Positions 17,830 through 27,660 of a stretch of DNA of 64,000 nt are shown here, piece by piece. The translations under genes and the position numbers were made by a program. The stretch lies in assembly GCA_020851565.1 (NCBI GenBank), contig JADZCN010000034.1, positions 62,001 through 126,000 on the forward strand, written 5' to 3'. The stretch is from Acidobacteriota bacterium (lineage in GTDB: Bacteria; Acidobacteriota; Vicinamibacteria; Vicinamibacterales; UBA2999). The stretch's first letter is position 1; each line of letters opens with the position of its first letter. A model generated the notes under the pieces. That model worked only from the letters and a program-made list of their open reading frames with translations, made no database searches and was not told the origin of the DNA.

Positions 17830-19218
17830 CTACATCCGTTCCCCACTCGCGCCGAGGATCGGCTCGATGAACTGCCGGTAGGCATCCTCGTAGCCGTGCT
17901 CCATCAGCTCGTCGAGCGTGTGCCGGCGGTCCGAGCCCTCGTCCCAGGCGCCGGCCAGATCGAGCGGCCGCACGGGGTTGTGCGCCGGCCGGATGACGTA
18001 GGTCAGCGGTACGCGATGCTGCAGGTGCCGCAGGGCGTCTCCGAGGGCGGCGGTCTCGGCGCTCGCGAGCTGCTCGGCGATGCGCCCCAGGCCGTCGGTG
18101 CGCGCGGGCCTCAGCGCGTGCGGGCCGGGAAGGTCGGGCGCGGCCGACACGACGATCAGCTGCTCTGCCCCCGCGGCCGCCGCCTCTTCGATCACGCGGC
18201 CGACAGCGGCCGTGCGATCGGCGAGCCGGTGCGACTCCCCTCGCCAGTAGGCGTCGGGTGCAAAGCTGATCACGCGGGGCTCGGACACCCCGGGCAGCGT
18301 CAGTGCCGCGCCGAGAACGTCGGCCACATGATCGCGGGCCACGCCCGCGAGATCGTGCGCCTCGGCTCGCCGGCTCGATGCCGCGGTCGTCGCGCCGAAG
18401 AGCGTCTTGCGATACGGCTCGCGCACCAGGCCGAAGACCATGTCCCGGCGCGCGTCGAGATCGTGCACCACGAGGACGAGCTCGCGAAAGCCGGGATGGC
18501 CCAGGTTCTCGGCGAGCAGATCCGCGTAGCGACGGCTCAGATCGCGCGGATCCGGTGCCCGCAGCCTGGCCCCGCCGCGCAGGATGCTCCACAGCGCTGA
18601 GGTCCCGGCGTCGATGGCCCGCCTCGCATCCACGGGGGCGCCGAGCAGCGACCACAGCGCGTGCGAGGCCGCGCTCCGGCGGATCGGGGCTCGCCACGCG
18701 TGAAGCGCCCCCCCTGCGGCCAGCACGACCAGGCCGGCCAGGGCAATGAAGGTCACCAGGCGCGGCACCCACGTCGGCAGGCCTTCGGGGGAGAAGGCCG
18801 ACCCCACGGCGGCCAACGCGCCGCGCGACATCTCTGCGCCCTGCTCCAGCCCCGCCATCCCGAGGGCCATGGCCACGGGGTAGATGGCCGCCACGAGCAG
18901 GAGCGCCGCCGCGGGCACCGCGAATACGGCGAGCGCCGCCCACAGCAGCAGCCGGAGCCAGCGGAACGTCCAGCGCCACCGGTAGAACGCGCGGGGCGCC
19001 GGGCTCCGCCAGACGCCCCCGCCGTCCCAGAGAGGCGCGGCGCCGTCAATCGCGTACAGGACGGCCCCGAGCGCGCCGATGCCGCGGCCGCAGACGAGGT
19101 CGATCTTGATGCCGGTTTCGTGAAGCGCGCGGAGAACGCCCGCATGGTACGCGCCGTCGGCGCCGGTCCCTGTCAGCACCAGCGCCGTGCGACGCTCGGG
19201 GGAATAGTGGTCGGCCAC
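17830..19218 (-). CDS. Patatin-fold membrane protein lacking the nucleophile serine
   Basis: The first 50 residues align with patatin phospholipases: LVLTGTGADGAYHAGVLRALHETGIKIDLVCGRGIGAL. In active enzymes the oxyanion loop is GGGxRG and the nucleophile elbow is G-x-S-x-G. Here they are GTGADG and G-R-G-I-G (residues 44-48), so the serine is Gly46. Two or three hydrophobic segments follow (residues 85-130 and 155-180), then a long soluble domain. The product is 462 residues and starts with GTG sharing one base with the greA stop (TAGTG). Probably a catalytically dead, membrane-bound patatin relative, perhaps a lipid sensor or scaffold; function unknown. Confidence 0.7.
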   Translation of the reverse strand: MADHYSPERRTALVLTGTGADGAYHAGVLRALHETGIKIDLVCGRGIGALGAVLYAIDGAAPLWDGGGVWRSPAPRAFYRWRWTFRWLRLLLWAALAVFAVPAAALLLVAAIYPVAMALGMAGLEQGAEMSRGALAAVGSAFSPEGLPTWVPRLVTFIALAGLVVLAAGGALHAWRAPIRRSAASHALWSLLGAPVDARRAIDAGTSALWSILRGGARLRAPDPRDLSRRYADLLAENLGHPGFRELVLVVHDLDARRDMVFGLVREPYRKTLFGATTAASSRRAEAHDLAGVARDHVADVLGAALTLPGVSEPRVISFAPDAYWRGESHRLADRTAAVGRVIEEAAAAGAEQLIVVSAAPDLPGPHALRPARTDGLGRIAEQLASAETAALGDALRHLQHRVPLTYVIRPAHNPVRPLDLAGAWDEGSDRRHTLDELMEHGYEDAYRQFIEPILGASGERM

Positions 19219-19682
19219 TACTCGTCGTGGATGGTCACCAGCTTCAGGATCTCGAACTTGCGGCCGCCCGCGGGCGTGGTCACGACGATCTCGTCACCCT
19301 CTTCCCGGTTGAGGATGGCGCGCCCGATCGGCGACGAGGTGGAAATCATGCCCTTGTCGCCGTCGGCGTCCTCGGGCATCACGAGCTGGTAGACCAGCTC
19401 CTGGCCGGTCGACTCGCGCAGCGTGACCGTGGACCCGAACCCGGCCTTGCCATGGGGGATCTTGTCCATGTTCATCAGCGCGATCTCGTTCATGCGCCGA
19501 CGCAGCATGCCGATGCGTGCCTGGACGTAGGTCTGGCGCTCCTTGGCCGCCTGGTACTCCGCGTTCTCGCGCAGGTCGCCCAGCTCGCGCGCGCGCTGGA
19601 TCTCCTTCGGGAGCTCCATCTTCAGCTCGCGCTCGAGCACGGCCACCTCTTCTTCAAACCGCTTGAGAAGCTTTTCCTTCAT
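19218..19682 (-). CDS. greA: Transcription elongation factor GreA/GreB family
   Basis: A 154-residue Gre factor that stimulates RNA cleavage in backtracked RNA polymerase. The N-terminal coiled-coil carries the acidic tip RARELGDLRENAEYQAAKERQ (the D and E residues coordinate Mg). The C-terminal FKBP-like domain has GSTVTLRE, ISTSSPIGRAILNREEGDEIVV and TPAGGRKFEI. The order and length fit GreA. It leads the pair with the patatin-like gene and diverges from the methyltransferase gene with only 40 bp between the starts. Confidence 0.93.
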   Translation of the reverse strand: MKEKLLKRFEEEVAVLERELKMELPKEIQRARELGDLRENAEYQAAKERQTYVQARIGMLRRRMNEIALMNMDKIPHGKAGFGSTVTLRESTGQELVYQLVMPEDADGDKGMISTSSPIGRAILNREEGDEIVVTTPAGGRKFEILKLVTIHDE

Positions 19683-19722
19683 CGTTCAAACTTCAGACTT
19701 TAGCATAATTGTTCCCAGCCCC

Positions 19723-20517
19723 ATGCCGCTCATCACCAGCCGCCAGCACGCCCTCGTGAGGCAGTGTCGGGCCATCGCGCGCGGCGACGCGAACCGACTG
19801 GTGCTCGACGGCTGGCACCTGCTCGACGAGGCGCTGGGGGCCGGCTTCGCCCTGGAGACCGTGGCCGCGCGCGCGGACGTGTCGCCCGGGCAGCGCGCCA
19901 CGCTCGAACGGGCGAGGCGCGCGGGCGCGGAGGTGGTGCGCGTGTCCGCCTCCGTGATGGACGCACTCTCACCCGTGCAGGCGCCGACCGGCGTCGTGGC
20001 CATCGCCGCGCGGCCCGCGGTGGACCCCCGGGCACTCGCCGCGCCGGCGCCCGCGCTGGTCGTCGCGGGCTTCGGCGTCCAGGACCCGGGCAACGCCGGG
20101 GCCATCATCCGTGCCGCCGATGCGGGCGGGGCCACGGGTGTGCTGCTCGACCGGGCCTCGGCCGACCCGTGGGGATGGAAGGCCCTCCGTGCCTCGATGG
20201 GGAGCACCCTGCGGCTGCCCGTGCTGCGCGACGAGTCGGCGCTGAATCGACTCATGGCCTGGCAGGCGGACGGCCTGCGCGTGGTGGCCGCCGATCCCGA
20301 CGCGTCAGCGCGGATGTACGACGAGCGCCTCGATGGGCCAACGGTTCTCGTCGTCGGGTCCGAAGGGGCCGGCGTGCCGCCCGAGGTTCTGCGCGCCGCC
20401 GATGCGCGCGTCCGGATCCCCATGCGCGCCCGCGTCGAGTCGTTGAACGTCGCGGTGGCCGCTGCGCTGCTGCTCTACGAAGCCGCGCGGCAGCGCGAGT
20501 GGGTCGAGATCGTATGA
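19723..20517 (+). CDS. SpoU-family (TrmH-like) RNA 2'-O-methyltransferase
   Basis: A SAM-dependent RNA ribose methylase with the knotted SPOUT fold, 264 residues. The three SpoU motifs are present: DPGNAGAIIRAADAGG (motif 1), VLVVGSEGAGVPPEVL (motif 2) and RIPMRARVESLNVAVAAALLLYE (motif 3). The N-terminal 90 residues resemble the RNA-binding L30e-like domain (VLDGWHLLDEAL). The target is likely 23S rRNA or tRNA, not decided here. ATG 19723 fits the family N-terminus although the frame is open upstream through greA's antisense. Its stop overlaps the rarA start (ATGA). Confidence 0.88.
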   Translation: MPLITSRQHALVRQCRAIARGDANRLVLDGWHLLDEALGAGFALETVAARADVSPGQRATLERARRAGAEVVRVSASVMDALSPVQAPTGVVAIAARPAVDPRALAAPAPALVVAGFGVQDPGNAGAIIRAADAGGATGVLLDRASADPWGWKALRASMGSTLRLPVLRDESALNRLMAWQADGLRVVAADPDASARMYDERLDGPTVLVVGSEGAGVPPEVLRAADARVRIPMRARVESLNVAVAAALLLYEAARQREWVEIV

Positions 20518-21851
20518 GCCTGTTCGACGTCGAGCCGGAGCCGGTGGACCCGCGCACCATCCCGCTGCCGGAGCGCATGCGCCCGCGCACGCTGGACGAG
20601 GTCGTCGGGCAGGACGACGTCATCGGTCCCGGGCGGCCGCTGCGCGAGATGATCGAGCGCGACCTGCTCCAGTCGATCATCCTGTGGGGCCCGCCGGGCA
20701 CCGGCAAGACGACGCTCGCGCGCCTCATCGCGGATCTCACCCGTGCCGAATTCGTCTCGTTCAGCGCGGTGCTGGCGGGCATCAAGGAAGTGAAGGACGT
20801 GATGGCGGCCGCCCAGGAGCGCCGCCGGCGCCTGGGCACGCGCACCATCGTGTTCGTGGACGAGATCCACCGCTTCAACAAGGCCCAGCAGGACGCCTTC
20901 CTGCCCCGCGTCGAGGCCGGCGACATCATCCTCATCGGCGCCACCACCGAGAACCCCTCCTTCGAGGTGAACGCGGCGCTGCTCTCCCGGTCCAAGGTGT
21001 TCGTGCTCAAGCCCCTGGACGAGGCCGCTACCCTCACGATCCTGAGGCGGGCCCTGGAGGATCCCGAGCGGGGCCTCGGGCGCGAGCAGGCCGAAGCGTC
21101 CGACGCCGTGCTGGCGCACATCGCCCGCTTCGCCAACGGAGATGCCCGCGCGGCGCTCAACCTGCTGCAGCTGCTGGTGGCCTCCGCCCCCCAGGGAGCC
21201 GGACGGCCGAAGATCGACGAGGCCCTGCTCGAGCGCACGCTGCAGCACAAGGCGCTGCTCTACGACAAGGGCGGCGAAGAGCACTACAACCTGATCTCCG
21301 CGCTCCACAAGTCCATGCGCAACAGCGACCCCGACGCCGCCGTCTACTGGCTCGCCCGCATGGTCGAGGCCGGCGAGGACCCGATGTACATCGCACGCCG
21401 CCTGGTGCGCTTCGCGTCCGAGGACGTGGGGAACGCCGATCCACAGGCGCTGGTCGTAACGATGGCCGCAAGGGATGCGGCGCACATGCTCGGCTTCCCC
21501 GAAGCCAACACCGCGCTCGCCCAGGCCGCGCTCTACCTGGCGACGGCCCCGAAGAGCAACGCGGTCTACGCCGCGTATGGCGCCGCCGCCGAGTCGGCGA
21601 AGCACGACGTGGCCTCGCCCGTGCCCCTCCACCTTCGCAACGCGCCGACGAAGCTGATGAAGCAGCTGGACTACGGCAAGGGCTACCGCTACGCCCACGA
21701 TGAGGCCGAGGGCGTCGCCGACATGGACTGCCTGCCCGACAACCTGAAGGGGCGCACGTTCTACTCGCCCACGGAGCGCGGCTTCGAGAAGGAGATCAAG
21801 CGGCGGCTCGACGGCTGGAAGGAGATCAAGCGCCGCCGGCGGGAGCCATAG
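20514..21851 (+). CDS. rarA: Replication-associated recombination protein A (AAA+ ATPase)
   Basis: RarA/MgsA clamp-loader-like AAA+ ATPase acting at stalled forks. It starts with a divergent SSB-binding-like tip (LFDVEPEP), then RMRPRTLDEVVGQDDVIGPGRPLR, Walker A WGPPGTGKTTLA, Walker B IVFVDEIHRFNKAQQDAFLP, sensor 1 ATTENPSFEV and the RarA C-terminal tetramerisation region (KALLYDKGGEEHYNLISALHKSMRNSDPDAA and YAHDEAEGVADMDCLPD). Length is 445 residues, normal. Translation is coupled to the preceding methyltransferase through a four-base overlap. Confidence 0.95.
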   Translation: MSLFDVEPEPVDPRTIPLPERMRPRTLDEVVGQDDVIGPGRPLREMIERDLLQSIILWGPPGTGKTTLARLIADLTRAEFVSFSAVLAGIKEVKDVMAAAQERRRRLGTRTIVFVDEIHRFNKAQQDAFLPRVEAGDIILIGATTENPSFEVNAALLSRSKVFVLKPLDEAATLTILRRALEDPERGLGREQAEASDAVLAHIARFANGDARAALNLLQLLVASAPQGAGRPKIDEALLERTLQHKALLYDKGGEEHYNLISALHKSMRNSDPDAAVYWLARMVEAGEDPMYIARRLVRFASEDVGNADPQALVVTMAARDAAHMLGFPEANTALAQAALYLATAPKSNAVYAAYGAAAESAKHDVASPVPLHLRNAPTKLMKQLDYGKGYRYAHDEAEGVADMDCLPDNLKGRTFYSPTERGFEKEIKRRLDGWKEIKRRRREP

Positions 21852-21876
21852 CCGTGGTCCGTCATGCGAGACGCGA

Positions 21877-23667
21877 TCAGATCCGCTCGAAGTTCTTCTC
21901 CACCTCCCGCCGCGTGATCCTCAGCATCACGGGGCGCCCGTGCGGACAGACCGTCGAGTACGAGGTCGCGCGCAGCTCCTCGAGGATGTGGGCCATCTTC
22001 TCGAAGGTCAGCGGGTAGTTGGCCTTCACGGCCGCGTGGCAGGCGGTGAGGGCGGCGATGCGCTTGAGGCCTTCCTCCACGCCGAGGCCGCGGTCCAGGC
22101 CCTCGAGGTCGTTGGCCAGGTCGCGGAGCGCGGAGTCGCACTCGTGGTTGGGCAGGACGGCCGGGATGGCCGTCACCTTGACGGTATCCCCCCCGAACTC
22201 CTCCACCTCGAAGCCGAATCGCTCCAGCGCCTCCGCCCGTGACACGAGCGCCTCACGCTCGGCGGGCGCCAGCTCCAGGATGATGGGCACCAGCAGCCGC
22301 TGACTCTCGAGCGGCCGCTCCGTGAGCCGCTGCATGATTCGCTCGAACAGCACCCGCTCGTGGGCCACGTGCTGGTCGATGATCGCAATCCCTTCGTCAT
22401 CGATGGCGATGATGAACGTGTCGCGAAACTGCCCCAGCGGGACGAGCGGCCGCATCCCCGTGACGCCGGGCGCCTGCCCCTCCACCCCCGAAACCTCCGT
22501 GCCTTGAACCTCCGTGCTTCGAACCCCCGTGCCTTGCCCCCCCGTGCCTCGAACCTCCGCGCCTTGAACGCTCGGGCCAACCCACCGTGACGTGTACACG
22601 CCGCCGGCGAGCACTCCGGGAATCGCCTGCGGGATCGGCCTGCCGGGCACGAGATCGGAGGGCCGCAGCTGCAGCTCGGGCGCTGGGCCTCGCCCCAGGG
22701 CGTCGGCCACGGCTCGGCGCACGACCTCGTGCACCAGCGACTGCTCCTTGAACCGCACCTCCGCCTTCGTGGGGTGGACGTTCACGTCCACCCGATCCGG
22801 CGGCACCTCGAGGAACAGGTGCACCTCGGGGCTCCGTTCCTTGTTCGACGCCACGCTGTACGCATCGAAGATGGCGTGGGCAATCGTCTTGTCCTTCACG
22901 ATCCGCCGGTTGACGAAGACGTGCTGAGGTCCGCGGGTCGGACCGTGCTCGGCCAGCGCCGCGACGTATCCATGAAGGCGGATCCCCGCCGACTCGCGGT
23001 GCACCTCCACCAGGTCGGGCCGATCGCCATAGAGCTGGTACAGGCGGTCCGCGACAGACGTCACGGGCGGGCACGACAGCACCTTCCGCCCGGCGTTGAG
23101 CAGCACGAAGCCGATGCGCGGGTAGCACAGCGCGAGCTGCGTGACCGTCTTCGAGATCTGGGCGCTCTCGGCTGCGTCCGATTTGAGGAACTTCCGCCGA
23201 GCCGGCAGGTTGTAGAACAGGTCGGCGACCTCGACCAGGGTACCCTCTGGCCCGCCGGCCTCCATCACGGACTCGATCACGCCGGCGTTGACGCGGATCT
23301 CGGTGCCGCCCGGCTCACCACGCGCGCGCGTGCGCAGGCGGAAGTGCGCGACCGACGCCATCGAGGGCAGCGCCTCGCCGCGAAAGCCGAGGGTGACGAT
23401 GGCGCCGAGATCGTCGGCACGCCGGATCTTGCTCGTGGCGTGGCGCTCGAGGCTCAGCCGGGCGTCCTCCGGCCCCATGCCGATGCCGTCGTCCTCGACG
23501 CGGATCAGCTTCTTGCCGCCGTACTCCGTCGTGATGGTGATGCGGGTGGCCTCGGCGTCGATGGCGTTCTCGACCAGTTCCTTGATGACCGACGCGGGCC
23601 GCTCCACGACCTCGCCGGCCGCGATCTGGTTGGCCAGGTCGTCTGGCAGTTTCGTGATGCGTCCCAT
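21877..23667 (-). CDS. mutL: DNA mismatch repair protein MutL
   Basis: A 596-residue MutL. The GHKL ATPase domain has LVENAIDAEAT, RVEDDGIGM, TLGFRGEALPS and VEVADLFYNLPARRKFLK. The C-terminal half has DQHVAHERVLFE, which fits the endonuclease motif DQHA(x)2E(x)4E with Ala replaced by Val, plus ACHAAVKA and CPHGRPV, the zinc/metal motifs of nicking MutL proteins. Thus it is likely a latent endonuclease of a MutH-free system. The linker (near residues 368-392) is a five-fold pentapeptide repeat encoded by a 15-bp minisatellite. It converges with rarA; no mutS is in the window. Confidence 0.96.
   Translation of the reverse strand: MGRITKLPDDLANQIAAGEVVERPASVIKELVENAIDAEATRITITTEYGGKKLIRVEDDGIGMGPEDARLSLERHATSKIRRADDLGAIVTLGFRGEALPSMASVAHFRLRTRARGEPGGTEIRVNAGVIESVMEAGGPEGTLVEVADLFYNLPARRKFLKSDAAESAQISKTVTQLALCYPRIGFVLLNAGRKVLSCPPVTSVADRLYQLYGDRPDLVEVHRESAGIRLHGYVAALAEHGPTRGPQHVFVNRRIVKDKTIAHAIFDAYSVASNKERSPEVHLFLEVPPDRVDVNVHPTKAEVRFKEQSLVHEVVRRAVADALGRGPAPELQLRPSDLVPGRPIPQAIPGVLAGGVYTSRWVGPSVQGAEVRGTGGQGTGVRSTEVQGTEVSGVEGQAPGVTGMRPLVPLGQFRDTFIIAIDDEGIAIIDQHVAHERVLFERIMQRLTERPLESQRLLVPIILELAPAEREALVSRAEALERFGFEVEEFGGDTVKVTAIPAVLPNHECDSALRDLANDLEGLDRGLGVEEGLKRIAALTACHAAVKANYPLTFEKMAHILEELRATSYSTVCPHGRPVMLRITRREVEKNFERI
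22494..22568 (-). repeat. 15-bp minisatellite, five units, inside mutL linker
   Basis: Five adjacent 15-bp units (consensus on the plus strand CCTCCGTGCCTTGAA) differ from each other at one to four positions. In the mutL frame they encode [VG]-[QR]-[GS]-[TA]-[EG] pentapeptides between the ATPase and C-terminal domains. Unit length is a multiple of three, so slippage changes linker length without a frameshift. Confidence 0.85.
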
Positions 23668-23677
23668 GACCCGGCCC

Positions 23678-24643
23678 CTACAGCCACCCCGACTTCTTGA
23701 ACCAGGCGTACATGCCGGCGCTGGCGAGGACCATCACGGCCACGATCTCCCAGAACTGGGCGGTGCCTTCGCCTACCAGGCTCGGCAGCGGCACGTTCAT
23801 GCCGAAGAGGCCCGTGATGACCGTGAGGGGACCGAACAGCGTGGCGATGACCGCGAGCAGCCGCGAGACGTCGGCGAGGCGATTGGACACGGATGCCAGG
23901 TGCGCATCCAGGATGCCCGTCACGCGGTCCTGGAACACGATGGCGTCCTCGGCCATGCGCGCAAACTGGTCGTAGACGTCACGGAAGCGATACGCCATCT
24001 CCTGGTTGACGATGTCGAACTCCCGCCTGGCCAGCCGGCCGACCGCGTCGCGCTGCGGAACGACGATGCGGCGCAGCATCGAGATGTCGCGTTTCACCGC
24101 GAGGATATCGCCCATGAGGCCCTCGTGGTTCTCCTCGATGACCGACTTCTCGATCTCTTCGAGGCGTTCCTCGAGCTCGTCGGCCTCCGGACGGTAGTGG
24201 TCCACCATCGTGTCGACAATGCGGTGCAGCAGCGCCACGGGCCCCTCGGCCAGGATGTGCGCGGTCCGCTCGCACAGCTCGGTGACGTGCGCGATGCTGC
24301 GGCGGCGCCCGTCGTGAACCGTCACGAGAAACGACGCGCCGAGGAAGAAGTCCGTGTCGTGCGTCTCGAAGGTGTGTTCGGGGGCATGGAAGTTGATGCC
24401 GTGGAAGACCAGGTACAGGTAGTCGCCATACGACTCGATCTTGGGATGCGGCTCCCGTTGCAGCGCCGACTCCACGGCCAGGTCGTGAAAGCCGAAGACC
24501 TCGGACAGCATGCGCCCTTCGGCCTCGGTAGGCTCGACGAAGTCGGCCCAGACCGTCACGCCGCTGCCCGGCTTCAGCCACGCGGGGTCGATCGCCGTGA
24601 CCTCGCGGGTGGCGCCGCGCTCGTGGACGAAGATTCGAGTCAT
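23678..24643 (-). CDS. corA: CorA-type magnesium/cobalt transporter
   Basis: Divalent metal channel of the inner membrane, 321 residues. A large cytoplasmic N-terminal alpha/beta domain with long helices is followed by two C-terminal transmembrane segments. The selectivity signature GMN is present in TGLFGMNVPLP at the end of TM1. The last residues KKSGWL follow TM2, as in the family. Its ATG overlaps the stop of a regulator remnant upstream, and its stop lies 10 bp before mutL. Confidence 0.94.
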   Translation of the reverse strand: MTRIFVHERGATREVTAIDPAWLKPGSGVTVWADFVEPTEAEGRMLSEVFGFHDLAVESALQREPHPKIESYGDYLYLVFHGINFHAPEHTFETHDTDFFLGASFLVTVHDGRRRSIAHVTELCERTAHILAEGPVALLHRIVDTMVDHYRPEADELEERLEEIEKSVIEENHEGLMGDILAVKRDISMLRRIVVPQRDAVGRLARREFDIVNQEMAYRFRDVYDQFARMAEDAIVFQDRVTGILDAHLASVSNRLADVSRLLAVIATLFGPLTVITGLFGMNVPLPSLVGEGTAQFWEIVAVMVLASAGMYAWFKKSGWL

Positions 24644-24822
24644 CGCGTTCCTGGGAGCCCGAGGGGCTGGACCAGCGCGGCGAACCGCGGTTCGTTCCGG
24701 AGCGGATCGAGGATCGGCTCCACCGCCGCGCCGCCCCAGACCGCTTCGATCAGCGCCTCCTTTCCGACCAGTCTCCCGGGATCTCGGGCCAGGTCACTGA
24801 GCACGTCGAACGCCTTGCGAAC
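24640..24822 (-). pseudogene. Remnant of winged-helix/TPR transcriptional regulator
   Basis: The minus-strand frame reads VRKAFDVLSDLARDPGRLV then GKEALIEAVWGGAAVEP, the core of an OmpR/CadC-type winged-helix domain, and continues directly into ILDPLRNEPRFAALVQPLGLP, which matches the C-terminal tail of the long TPR-containing regulators typical of Acidobacteria. The several hundred residues normally between these parts are missing, and the N-terminus of the winged helix is gone. An internal in-frame deletion of an old gene explains this best. Its stop overlaps the corA start (ATGA). The 5' break lies at a 16-bp tandem repeat. Confidence 0.7.
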
Positions 24823-24855
24823 CCCAGAACCCGAGAACCCCAGAACCCGAGAACC

Positions 24856-24856
<1 letters not shown>
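24819..24856. repeat. 16-bp tandem repeat downstream of ppdK
   Basis: Two perfect copies of GAACCCCAGAACCCGA (24819-24834 and 24835-24850) and a partial third copy (GAACCC) end at the ppdK stop codon. The unit resembles the arrays at 51.5 kb (GAACCCCAGAACTTCA). It sits exactly where the regulator pseudogene breaks off. Confidence 0.85.
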
Positions 24857-27654
<2,798 letters not shown>

Positions 27655-27660
27655 GGGCGG

